DNA of 50,353 nucleotides from NCBI GenBank assembly GCA_009731375.1, contig BJOX01000010.1:588383-638735 (forward strand), read 5' to 3'. The notes under the pieces are model-generated. The model was not told the DNA's origin. It saw nothing but the letters and a program-made list of their open reading frames with translations, and did not search any database. Below are positions 1-9,395 of the stretch, in pieces; position 1 is the first letter of the stretch, and each line of letters begins with the position of its first letter. The stretch comes from Paulinella micropora. Its lineage: Eukaryota; Cercozoa; Imbricatea; Euglyphida. Position numbers and translations under genes: made by a program.

Positions 1-1540
1 ATGCACTGCTCTGCTCACGAGTTCCCATACGACAAGCCACCACTAGCTGTTGCTTGCGAGAGGGTACCGGTATAGGATGATCAATAAGCCGGTCCCTTAT
101 TTCCTGCGCCCATATCGCCTTCTCATTATATGGCAGGATAATAGTATACGGCTTATTATTTTCGAATAAAGTCCGTAAGCATTTCTTCACTTCAGTTAGT
201 GAACGCGGCCACGTCGGCTCATCACCCCAGAAATCAGTAATAAAACTTTGAATAGTTTCTGGTGGAGTATCCGGGATTCGCCCCGTTCTCCTTGGTACAA
301 ACGCCTCCCTTTTTTCTTCTCCTACTTTCGCATGGAAACAGTATCCGTTAGTAATATGGACATCTGTTCCTACTCCTTCCGCGAATCTCGCCAACGACGG
401 GCTTCTTTGTGCGACACATATAATCTCCTCCTTTCGCTTCTCGATTAAGTCATCAATAGACTTTTTGTCCCAATGGCATGTCGGAACTGTGACAGTGCAC
501 ACTTGGGATTCCCAATTGTCGGTCCAGGACAGTTCATCCGGTCTTACGACATGGGGGTGAACGTACACCTCAAGTGCCTCATGTGCGATGGCCATCTTTT
601 TGTGATCCGTCGCTAGACTCAGCTCATAAGCCTCATAAGAGTCAGTAGCGTTGAAGGGATCAATATCGTTCTCTTCTCCTCTTTTTACTCCATATATCAC
701 TCGCCGTGCGGCGCAATCAATCACAGCCCCCATCGTAGCCAATTGGTCATACGATAGTAATATTGACCCGTGGTAACCGGGGACGACATAGAGGTCCATA
801 CGGTATACTCGTGCGGATTTCAATTTAAAGGTCAGTGTGATGATTCCCGTGATATCCGTCCGGCTGCTCACTCCTTTGAGAGTGCCCGTTGACTTTTTCA
901 TATTTCCGTCCACCCAGTCCCGGTATCGATTAAAAAACTTCCTGCCGACAATATTAATATTCGCCATCGTATCATTACCAACTTTTAATATTGTCTTCAA
1001 TGTTTCACAATAAAGTTCCGTATAACACAGAGCATCGGGCCTGTGTATATTGGCTGCGAGAACAAGAACTTTACGTTCCAAATTTTGGAGTCTTGTCTCT
1101 AAGTTTTTCAACTCCTCCTTCTTCTCCTCCTGCTTCACCTCATTAACATTTTTATTATTCTGCGGTACTGGTGCGTTTACTATTTGAGCGACATTGTCTT
1201 GTGGTACTTGAGTACACACATTGTCTTTTTGCTCGCCACCCGCCGCGACCGTAGACATTGAGTCTGTTCGTGGTTGTTTGCTTGGCCGAGGCGATACGTC
1301 TGCCATTGGCCTCCTCGCCTCCATCGCAAGTCTCGCCTTCCTATTTGCATCAGTTATCATTGGTAACCGTGCTGTATGAACGGGTATGAGACTACCTTGG
1401 GGCTGCAGTCTCTGTGTACCCACGCATCTTTGTATTCAGATTGAGAGCGTTGGCCCAGTCTGCACAACAGCATTAGAAAGCACTGTGACTTTAGGGTTAA
1501 ACTTCACAGTCTTCTCCTTCCTCTCTTCTTCCCCCTCCAG
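1..1540 (-). pseudogene. pol, N-terminal part (protease region), runs off window edge
   Basis: Translation of the minus strand from 1540 to 1 is open except for one TGA at 1436-1438. It aligns throughout with the first third of the pol of the intact copy: the lead-in ending in MITDANRKA, a coiled charged stretch, the protease-like segment with VGNDTMANINIVG and the hydrophobic SILLSYDQL strand, and the conserved spacer that follows (PSLARFAEG, ITNGYC, FWGDEPTWP). RT, RNase H and integrase would lie beyond the window. The protein would process and copy the element. There is no methionine at the position where the intact copy has its first pol ATG, which suggests pol is not started independently. 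The TGA is likely decay. Confidence 0.85.
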
Positions 1541-4320
1541 TCATTCCACCACCTCGAAACGATTACCTTGAGTAGTGTCCGGGTAGGATGACGTATCGGT
1601 CTCCGAGGCAGTGTTGTAGGCCTGAGCTCGACCGAAATTCGGGTTGGAGCTTGCNNNNNNNNNNCCTTGAGTAGTGTCCGGGTGGGATGACGTATCGGTC
1701 TCCGAGGCAGTGTTGTAGGCCTGAGCTCGAACGAAATTCGGGTTGGAGCTTGCCCATGAGCCTCCTCCTCCTCTTGGTGGGGGGGCTGGAGCTCGAACAG
1801 CTCTCCCTCCATAAGGGGTATATCCCCGACCTCCTCCTCTTCCTCTCTGAGGGGTTCCCTGCCACCTCGAGGCTCCTCTCCATATTTCTCCTCCTCGTCC
1901 TCCTCCTCCTCCTCGTCCTCCTGCTCCTACTCCTCCTCTTCGTCCTCTTTGAGAGGCCTTTAGGTTCTTTTGTCTCTCCCTTTCCTCCTTCTTCTCCTTC
2001 ATCTCCACATAGGCAATGATCGCCTGTCGTAACTCCTCATCATCACACATATTGGCGTACCAACCTTCGTTCGCAGCGGCAATCTGAAGCATGTTGAAAA
2101 GGCCCGGTTCCTTGCCTTCCGTCCTGCTCAGAAAATTTGTCCTTGCTGTTGGGTTCTGCCTATCATGATTGAAAGAGCAGTCTCTGTTCTCCATCTGTGC
2201 CTTACACTGCAAGCCCGCGAACCACCTCCAACATGCGGTCTTCAGGTCTGGCTCTCTCTGTCTCTTCCAACCGGCAACTCTGTTTCTGTACGTGACTTGT
2301 GCGCCAACAGGTACACCGCCTGCCTGTGCCGTATGTGCCTCCGTGAGCGAGTCCATGTTTGAGCATGCACTCATCACTTCTTGAAACACTGCTGACGGAG
2401 CAACGCTTTGAACCGTATTTTCGAACACGTGTGTCTCGAGGAAGTTCTTGGACTTCACTGAGCTAAACGTCGAGCATTGTTGTATGAGCTGAGTAAGCTT
2501 ACTCGGGTTAACTGTGTGTAACGCCGAAAAGAAATAGAGGATGATCGACTTGCGGCCATAGAATAGCCCATAGGAGGAAACTACCTCCGTAAGGGTCGCC
2601 GCCAAGCCAACAGCACTCCTCAAACTCATCGCCACTGTCTCAAAGATTTCAAATCCTATGAGAGTACCAGTGCAGAGATGCTGGTATCCATGAGATTGAA
2701 AATATGAAATGAGTGTGGCCACCGCCAGTTCACACTGAGCGTCTAGGCCTGTTGCATTGTTTCTCTTAATCTCCTCCTTCTTTCTCAAAAACTTGTACTG
2801 TGTCAGATCAAATCCCTCCGAGACTAGAGATTGGTCAAAAACAGTAACAAGGGCCTCGTATTCCTGCGTTTCGTCGCAAGGAAAAGCCTTCATGCAGGCA
2901 TTGATCTCTTTGAGCTTGCTCAAAAGCGAAGCATCAGAGTCTTTGTCTGAGCTCGTCTTGGCATATAGCATGAGACTTGCCACTCCTCCTTTCTTCCCCT
3001 TGAAGGCATTTATGATGTTCTGTCTGTCCTTCTTCTCCGTGTTTGTGACCACCACGGTAGTTGAGCCCGGGGGTGCAGGGGCTGGTGGGGCAGGAGCTGG
3101 TGGGGTCAAATATGTCGGAGGGTGTGCCTTTGCACCACTCACTTTTGCTTTCATTCTTTCCAGTCTCATCGTCTTCTCGAACTCCTCATTCTCTTTCGCC
3201 TTCTTCTTCTCAGATATCACCAGCTTTTGAGCATGAGTGATAAAGGCCACCAATTCAGAAGCAGATCTGAGAAAATTATTTTTCTCCACATATTGGTCAA
3301 CACCTGCTTTGTTGGCGACCGGTGGTGCGTTACTAAGTGATTTAAGGACAGAGTGATCCTTGGTAGGAATCCATCTCTTCCATGCCTCCTTGTGCAGTAA
3401 CGCACCCATCAACAGTCTGATCTTGGTCAGAACTCTGTCGGTCTTCTCTAACTCATCAATCACAGGATGAGTTTCTCCTGCTGCGTTAATGCTTTTTTCC
3501 ATCTCTGCCTTCCCCTCCTCCAAGGCCTTCATTTCCATCGTAAAAAAATGAAATATGTCACTCGAGTTTTTCGAACCCAGATTGGTCTTCATTTTTGTTA
3601 CATCGACTGCCTCCTGACCAGTCGCGAGGAATCTGGCCGTTNNNNNNNNNNTATTGCTCTTGGGTGTGTGTACTGGAAATAACCCTCACATCGTGGGCCG
3701 TATGAACGTTCCCAAATCAGGGTTTGAGTGTACACCCCAAAGATAGCATCGAGTAATTCAAGGTGGGTGTGTGTGTCCCCAAACTTGATATGCTGTATCT
3801 TCTTTCTCTCTTCTGGATCAGAGACCAGTTTGCCGAGGAGCTGTGCTGTGTTTGATAATAGGATATAGAAACATCCTTTTTAGTACGACTTTTCTCTTCT
3901 TTGATCCTGAGGGATCCACACATAGGTATCCTTCTCTCCCCCCATCTTGTTATCAAACTCTTCTTTAGTGAGGTCATAGTGGTCTTGCACCCACTGTTGT
4001 TCCTCCACTGTGATCTCCTCTCCATCACTATGAATCAAGTCGATCATTTTTCGTCCTCCTCCTCCCGTGTAGGCAGGTGGTAAGGGATTACCATATGCTC
4101 CTCCTCCTCCCGTCTCTTCTTGTTCAAATCCTCCTTCATCTTCGTCTCCTCCATATCTTCCTTCATCATCCCAGCCCTCTTCTACTCCTCCTCCTACTCC
4201 TTCATCTCCTCCTCCTCCTCCTTCAATCAGTCCTCTTCCTCCTCCTCCTCCTGCTTCTTCTTCTTCTCTTCTTTGTTCTGCCTCCGAGAATTCACTCACT
4301 TCGGCGGTCTCTGTCGACAT
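1541..4320 (-). pseudogene. gag, damaged
   Basis: Gag-like structural protein in two pieces: an acidic, glycine-rich N-terminus beginning MSTETAEVSEF at 4320, and a long remainder ending at a TGA at 1541-1543. A TAA at 3880-3882 interrupts it, after which the same frame continues with residues alignable to the intact gag (for example IQHIKFGD). A gap of unknown length (3642-3651) prevents judging the frame between the halves. The C-terminal part has a CCCH-type finger (C-x8-C-x8-C-x3-H) followed by an RGG-rich tail, a plausible nucleic-acid binding end. Sequence on the two sides of the second gap (1563-1654 and 1665-1756) is nearly identical, so that repeat may be an assembly artefact. Confidence 0.85.
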
Positions 4321-5106
4321 GATGTCGTAGTAGTAATTAACAGGAGGACAGTGTCAGCTCCTATGTTTGGTTTTTGTTCGTTTGTGTTCTGTTCCTCCTT
4401 CAGTCGATTGACTAGTGAAGAGAGAAACTAATAGAGAGGGTAGGGTAAGATTCCCTGTCCTCTATGAAACACTGTTTGTATGTTTGTTTTTGTTTGAGAA
4501 AAATAGTCTTTGAGACTTTCTCCGATTTTTTGTTCTCCTTACTCAGATTACTTTCTCCTCCTTCTTTTCTATGTTGTATCTAGTATGAGGCACTTGGACC
4601 TACACACAGATAGTAATAGAGAAGCTAGAAAAGCTCTCCTTGAGAAGTCGACAGTCGGTCGGATAGGTTCTCAGACCTACCTTTAGAAAACGATCAGAGA
4701 TTTGCAAAAATACTCTGACGTATGTGTGAGATAATGCAGATAAATGCACAAACTAGAAGGGTAGAGTGTTGTGCTCCTGTCCCTATGCTTGTTTGTGTTT
4801 TGTGTGTGTTCCTTCACTCTTCTGTCCACCTCCTTCTTCTTGGTCTCTGTGTGAGAACAGCAAGAACGACAGAGAGTTTGTATCTGATGTCTCCTTGTGA
4901 GCACACAGATACTGATTGGGCTAGAGGGTACGAGACACCTGCTTGAGACCAATCAAATTATTTGTTTTGTGAAAGAGTTATGAGGGAGCTGTGTTGGAGT
5001 ATTTGTTTTCGTCTGACGTCCCCGTGTGAGACAGGTCAGTGAAAATTCACTCTGTTGCCTGTGTGGCAAAGCAGAAAGAAATCACCCTAGTGATGTGGAC
5101 TCCAAA
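4321..5106 (-). other. 5' leader of the minus-strand retrotransposon
   Basis: About 786 bases between the LTR and the gag start, with no sustained reading frame. It starts with a primer-binding-site-like TGGAGTCC at 5104 (minus strand), two bases inside the LTR edge. Length and position match the leader of the intact copy (19820-20576). Confidence 0.7.
5090..5104 (-). promoter_or_regulatory. Probable tRNA primer binding site (minus-strand element)
   Basis: Minus-strand TGGAGTCCACATCAC begins two bases after the LTR end. It shares TGGAGTC with the site in the intact copy, and TGG complements the CCA end of a tRNA. The primer tRNA was not identified. Confidence 0.55.
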
Positions 5107-5344
5107 TGTAATGCCCCCAACGATAGCTCATAAAAAGTCGGTAATACAACCAAACACAGTCCTCAAAAGATGAGAATGATGTCTCGTTATATTAGCTCAG
5201 TGAAGCCAACAAGGAAAACGGCAACAGACCAGGAATAAAATGGCATCAGGTCCAATCCGGACAAATAATACTGAAAAACAAGCTGGTGCACCTGTCACCA
5301 GGAAAAGGTACTTTTTACCGGCTATCCGGGGGCTGATGCCTACA
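5107..5344 (-). repeat. 5' LTR of the minus-strand element
   Basis: The reverse complement starts TGTAGGCATCA and ends ATTACA (TG...CA). It aligns along its length with the LTRs at 19572-19819 and 29704-29950, with scattered substitutions and small indels. Confidence 0.88.
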
Positions 5345-5440
5345 GATGTGTGTCCTGACCTGGTTTATCAAGTTCAAGTAGTTTCATAAGGCTTTATTGA
5401 TTAAAAACGGATTGATACTTCAATAAGTGTGTACTAGCAG

Positions 5441-5626
5441 CTGGATAATTCAATAACTCTGACTAGAACAGTCGCAAACTATCAAGAAGACATATTTGAT
5501 CACCTTTTGAAGTACTGTTTTCCAAGGAATGATGTGCAATCAAAGAGAAAATTACTCAAGAATTTCTTAGAACATTATCAAATGAGACATGATAAACAAG
5601 GCTGCATAGTTAGATTACAGAAAGAA
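5441..5626 (+). CDS. Putative internal exon of unknown gene
   Basis: An open stretch of about 62 codons (reads NYQEDIFDHLLKYCF and FLEHYQMRHDKQ) lies between a candidate acceptor (tactagcag) and a good donor (GTGAGT). Composition looks protein-like, with mixed charged and hydrophobic residues. I do not recognise the family. It could be an upstream exon of the RING gene that follows, but the phase to the next candidate exon (after ttcaaacag at 5825) does not join cleanly. Confidence 0.35.
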
Positions 5627-5916
5627 AGTGAGTGTAAGATAAAAATAGCTTTCGCTTCCTACTCTCTTTTTGTGCTTTTTTGACACTTAAAAGAATTTCG
5701 ATAGCGTTGTGCCATCCTGACACTTTTCCAAAAAATTCGGGAAAATTTCCATCCAATATGGTGAAAAGTTATACCAAACTTCATTCGAGTCTTTATAAAA
5801 ACTACTTAATATTTTTTCAAACAGATTGAAGATTCTGAAAGGGGAGTATTACAAAGAGTTAGCTACGGAATTCAAGCAGCAGATTTGGGCTGCCTGAAGG
5901 TACTTCTTGGCAGAGC

Positions 5917-6240
5917 TTGGAAAGTGAAGGCGCCTGCAAAATTAGAGTATCCACAAGGGTGGGTCGTAGGTTTACAGAGAGGTTGTTCGAGGGGCGAACC
6001 TCCAGCAGGTTGAGCTCCAGCGACACTAGTAGGGCAATTGAGGAGCACCACCCTGTGGACCGGGAGCAGCCGGACTGGCGTGAAACGTTTTACGAGCTCT
6101 CTGGCAGGCGAGATCGCGGCCGGAAACGAGAGGCTGATTTAGATGCAGCCCGCCCTGGCAGCACTGCCGGCCGCAAGAAATTGCGTTTGCTGCACAACCC
6201 TGCGGTGGAGCCAACGCTGGATCGGTTGTTTGCTGCATCG
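5917..6240 (+). CDS. Putative exon, basic disordered protein region
   Basis: Open reading frame rich in Arg, Ser and Glu (reads RAIEEHHPVDREQPDW and GRKKLRLLHNPAVEP), followed by a CT-rich tract and a strong acceptor (cctttttctttttag at 6319-6333). It may be an early exon of the RING gene, whose next certain exon begins at 9396 beyond the transposon. Start and donor are not resolved and no domain was recognised. Confidence 0.35.
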
Positions 6241-6246
6241 CGTTCC

Positions 6247-6254
6247 TGCTCTGG

Positions 6255-6293
<39 letters not shown>

Positions 6294-6333
6294 CTGTCTC
6301 TCTCTCCTCTCACCCCCTTCCTTTTTCTTTTTA
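6247..6333 (+). repeat. CT-rich tract ending in a candidate splice acceptor
   Basis: A (CT)n run grades into pyrimidine-rich DNA and ends TTTTTAG, the form of a 3' splice site. The short open stretch after it (6334-6382) ends next to the piggyBac target site. Confidence 0.45.
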
Positions 6334-6387
6334 GGTGGGATGCCTCCCCTAGTGCCTGGGTCTTCAGATTCTGGCAATCTTGTTTAA

Positions 6388-6420
6388 GTGCATGTGCATG
6401 GTTGCCATGTGGCAACCGGA
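6388..6420 (+). repeat. Left terminal inverted repeat of the piggyBac element
   Basis: Starts GTGCATGTGCATGGTTGCC and includes the palindrome GTTGCCATGTGGCAAC. It matches, in inverted form, the right end at 9132-9177. A further copy of the palindrome (GTTGCCACCTGGCAAC) lies subterminally at about 6591-6606. Confidence 0.8.
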
Positions 6421-6631
6421 TTTCAAATACTTCAGAAGAAGAAAAAATAATAAAATCGTGAAATTTATTAATAATACAGCTATTTCTTTCATTTTCAAGT
6501 ATTAAAATAAAATAAAATTTATTACAAAAGTTTTTAGTGCCCAATGTCCATTGTCTGCCGCCCCCCTTTTGAAGATGATTTTCAGCTGAGTTGCCACCTG
6601 GCAACCACAAGGTCATTAAGAGTCAGATCGA

Positions 6632-8910
6632 TTAATACGACGGCGTTTTACATTTTTTGAGGGATTGCGTGCTGTTTGTGCCACGAGTGACATGTTCGCC
6701 CGCCCCCCCACACAGCGGCACATCTGGCCCACAGGTAGCACAATAAAACATAGTGTAAGATACCTTCTTCTCTGAAAATGCATGCAGACAAACGACACAT
6801 TTACGTCTTTTTGACCTCTCCAAACCTTCGTTATAGTTGTGCCCTAGCTCCCTTTTCTTTCTCATTGTCGGCCATGGGTACCTGTGGGCATTTGAGGAGT
6901 TGCATGCATGGGGCAAAGCTATCCTGCATGTTAGGCTGGCTGGGGGCAGGCTGTGCGAGGGCAGGGATAGAATTACCCTCATTACCATGCAAAATGAGGG
7001 AGTCTGCAAGCAAAAGTTTGAAATACCCAGGCCTGGTAGTTCCTTTTGAGGCTACATACTTGGACAAAACAGACTGACTAAAAAAAATAAAATGTTTGTA
7101 TGCATTCGTGATAACGAAATCAAGCAAAATCATGAAATCGGCCCTGCTCCAATCCTGCATTCCAAGGGTGAGATTGAGGGAAGAGGACCCGTGGCGCACG
7201 GCATTGAATACATCAACTGCATTAAAAGCTGAATAATAAAGGGCCACAGCCTCACAGCGCGGAACCCGAGGATCATTGACACTAAAACGGGCCTCTCTGG
7301 GTTTGCCAGGCAAAGTTGTGGAGCAAGTTGCGATAATTTGCTGCTGGTTGTGATCGTTTTGATTGATTGCAAGCAGCTCCACCCCCTCATGCATGCATGT
7401 GGCTGAAGCTAAATCGCCTTTCTTAGGACCCCTCTGACTCCACAAAAGCATTTTGGGAAACCCTGAATGCGCAGTCTTCACCTGGCCTACAAAATCTAAC
7501 CCCCTCTTCTTCACTTCAGTAGCAGTAGTGACCCCAAACTCATCTACTAATTCTTTTAGCCTATTCCTATCCCTACCCTCCACACATTCCATGCCTATGC
7601 ATATGCCTGTTTCAACATCACACACGGTATGATATTCTCTGCCAACAGGAATATGCTTGCGAGGGACAACCATTTGGCCTGGCATACCCACCCCCGTAAA
7701 TTGACCCAAACTCTCATTTACCACGAGAATGTTGCCCGGGACTATGGCTTTACTTGCTGTGGCATCCACGGCCTGCATGAATGAACGAACTGGCAAAAAA
7801 GGGTCCTCTTCATTTGCAGGGGGCCTAGTCTCAAATTTTTCAAAATAGCATCGAACCGATTGCACCCCATTATGTTACCAAATCCATCCCCCGGAAGCCC
7901 GTCTGCACCGTGTCCTGATGTGGGGGCCCAGTGTGCACGCCTACGACCTCGGTCCGCCAGAGAGATTTTGATAAGGAGCCCAATGAAGACTAAAAACTCC
8001 TGAAAGGTGAGGGCCTGCCGCAGACGGGGTTCTCGCTCCTTCTCCAGCTCCTCGTTAGTCAGGCGAACGATGGTATGAACTGCTTCATGCGGCAAGAAGT
8101 GAAGAAAGTGCCTATGAACGAAAGAGGAAAAAAAATTGACAGGGGGGTGCAAAAAAAACCTGAAATTGTATTGTAATGGGACATACGAAAAAGAGAGAAA
8201 ACAAGTTAGCAAAAGCAGACAAGAAGTGTGACTTTGTAACTATAATTCCCTGAAACGACAACAAATTCAAAAAAAAAAGAACAAAAAGAAAACCATTCAA
8301 AAAGTCATCGTGAATGTGAGGTTGACTGGATTTTTTTTTTGAAGTGAGAGCGCAGAGGGGAGAAGGGTGAAAGAGCTTACATGCAGGGTCCCGCATCGTG
8401 TGCCAAGGTGGTCTTGGCCTTATGTACAGGGCGACCAGCTCCCCAATCCACCACATGTGGACCCACGTTCCACTTCATATCATTGGCCAATAGTTTGGCC
8501 GTCTCCCCATCTACTTCTTCTTGTGAATATGGACACGGATTGTACGAGGGAAGGTTTTCTTCTTCACCTCCCTCTTCCTCAGCACTGTCTTCGTCTTCCT
8601 GGGGAACAGCATCTTTCACTTTGGGTTGAGGGTTTGGGGGTTCCTCCTCCTCCTCATCTAAAACCTCACCTTTGACTTCTTCTCCCGCAGCATTGACGAA
8701 ATGCAGGTCTGACCCGGCATGGTCGGGCTGGGGTCCCAAAAGCTTGGAAAAGAAGAAATAGTCCTGCTTGTCAAAGTGGAGGGTAACAAGTGCTTTTTTG
8801 TGCTTGGTTTCTTTTCCCTTCAAAACACCCAAAGCACTGATGTCCTTGTAGAGAGGATCGCCTTTCCCAGCTTCTCTACAGCCACGGATAGGGGGTCACC
8901 CACCTCCATG
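6632..8910 (-). pseudogene. piggyBac-like transposase (DDE_Tnp_1_7 type), frameshifted
   Basis: Exon 1 runs from a candidate ATG at 8910 to 8381 and is acidic and disordered. A 269-bp GT-AG intron (8112-8380) joins in phase to exon 2. Exon 2 shows the family pattern in order: a TN-E helix (IVRLTNEELEK), FLVFIGLLIKI, CNRFDAILKNLRL, then in another frame the catalytic-core start (ILVVNESLGQF), GREYHTVCDVETG, and RGPKKGD. Next come PRCEAVALYYSAFNAVDVFN and a NAYKH helix. In a third frame there is a C-terminal Cys-rich finger (CVVCLHAF, FYCATCGPDVPLC). Frames change near 7840 and 6870, and probably also near 8890. The first catalytic Asp of the family (usually DE) reads Asn here (NES). The gene is inactive as assembled. 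Confidence 0.82.
8112..8380 (-). other. Intron in the piggyBac-like transposase gene
   Basis: Donor GTAAGCTC after ...GACCCTGCAT and acceptor ..CGTTCATAG before GCACTTTCTTC. The join keeps one reading frame (phase 2), reading GPCMHFLHFLPHEAVH across the junction. Confidence 0.7.
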
Positions 8911-9131
8911 TTTCTGCTAAAAAATCATTTTGTGGCACGTTCACGTGGAAAAAAGTGCAGTATGAGGGCACCCGTCTATAATAAAAAAATAATAACTTCA
9001 ACTCAAAGATTTTTCCTGAAATTTTCACACTCGCTTCCCGTACACTTTTGCTTCAAGGTTTTTGACTTTATTCAATAAAAACAGCTCCGGTTCAAGCGAT
9101 AGAATTTTTTAAAAACTGGCTACTGAAACGC

Positions 9132-9177
9132 GGTTGCCATATGACAATTTTTGTTGCCATATGGCATCCCCATGCAC
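9132..9177 (-). repeat. Right terminal inverted repeat of the piggyBac element
   Basis: The reverse complement starts GTGCATGGGGATGCCATATG and contains two copies of the GCCATATG palindrome separated by about 20 bases, ending near CAACCGCG. These are candidate transposase binding sites. Confidence 0.78.
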
Positions 9178-9215
9178 TTAAACAATCCCTCTCTCTCTCT
9201 CTCCTCCCACGCTCT

Positions 9216-9390
9216 TCTTCTTCTTCTTCTTCTTCTTCTTCTTCTTTCTTGTTTTTTTTGTTCTTGTTCTTCTTCTTGTTCTTCTTGTTCTTCTTCTTTT
9301 TCTTCTTCTTTTTCTTCTTCTTTTTCTTCTTCTTCTTCTTCTTCTTCTTCTTCTTCTTCTTCTTCTTCTTCTTCTTGTTCATGTTTTCCC
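9216..9390 (+). repeat. (TTC)n microsatellite acting as polypyrimidine tract
   Basis: Interrupted TTC repeats run into TTCATGTTTTCCCTGTAG, a strong 3' splice-site form, directly before the serine-rich coding exon at 9396. Confidence 0.75.
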
Positions 9391-9395
9391 TGTAG

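Larger units (their letters stand above)
1..5344 (-). mobile_element. Partial Ty3/gypsy-like LTR retrotransposon (5' half)
   Basis: Read on the minus strand the segment runs LTR (5344-5107), leader, gag, then the start of pol, which leaves the window at base 1. Protein and LTR sequence match the plus-strand element at 19572-29950, so both belong to one family, but this copy is more diverged. Gag carries an in-frame stop and two assembly gaps (1655-1664, 3642-3651), and a second TGA interrupts the pol lead-in. It is probably inactive. Its 3' LTR lies outside the window. Confidence 0.9.
6388..9177 (-). mobile_element. piggyBac-type DNA transposon, TTAA-flanked
   Basis: TTAA is present immediately outside both ends (6384-6387 and 9178-9181), the target duplication characteristic of piggyBac. 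Read inward, both ends begin GTGCATG and then carry GTTGCCA..TGGCAAC palindromes. The interior encodes a minus-strand piggyBac-like transposase. Length is 2790 bp. The open frames are broken, so the copy is probably dead unless mobilised in trans. It sits upstream of the serine-rich exon of the plus-strand RING gene, probably in an intron. Confidence 0.87.
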
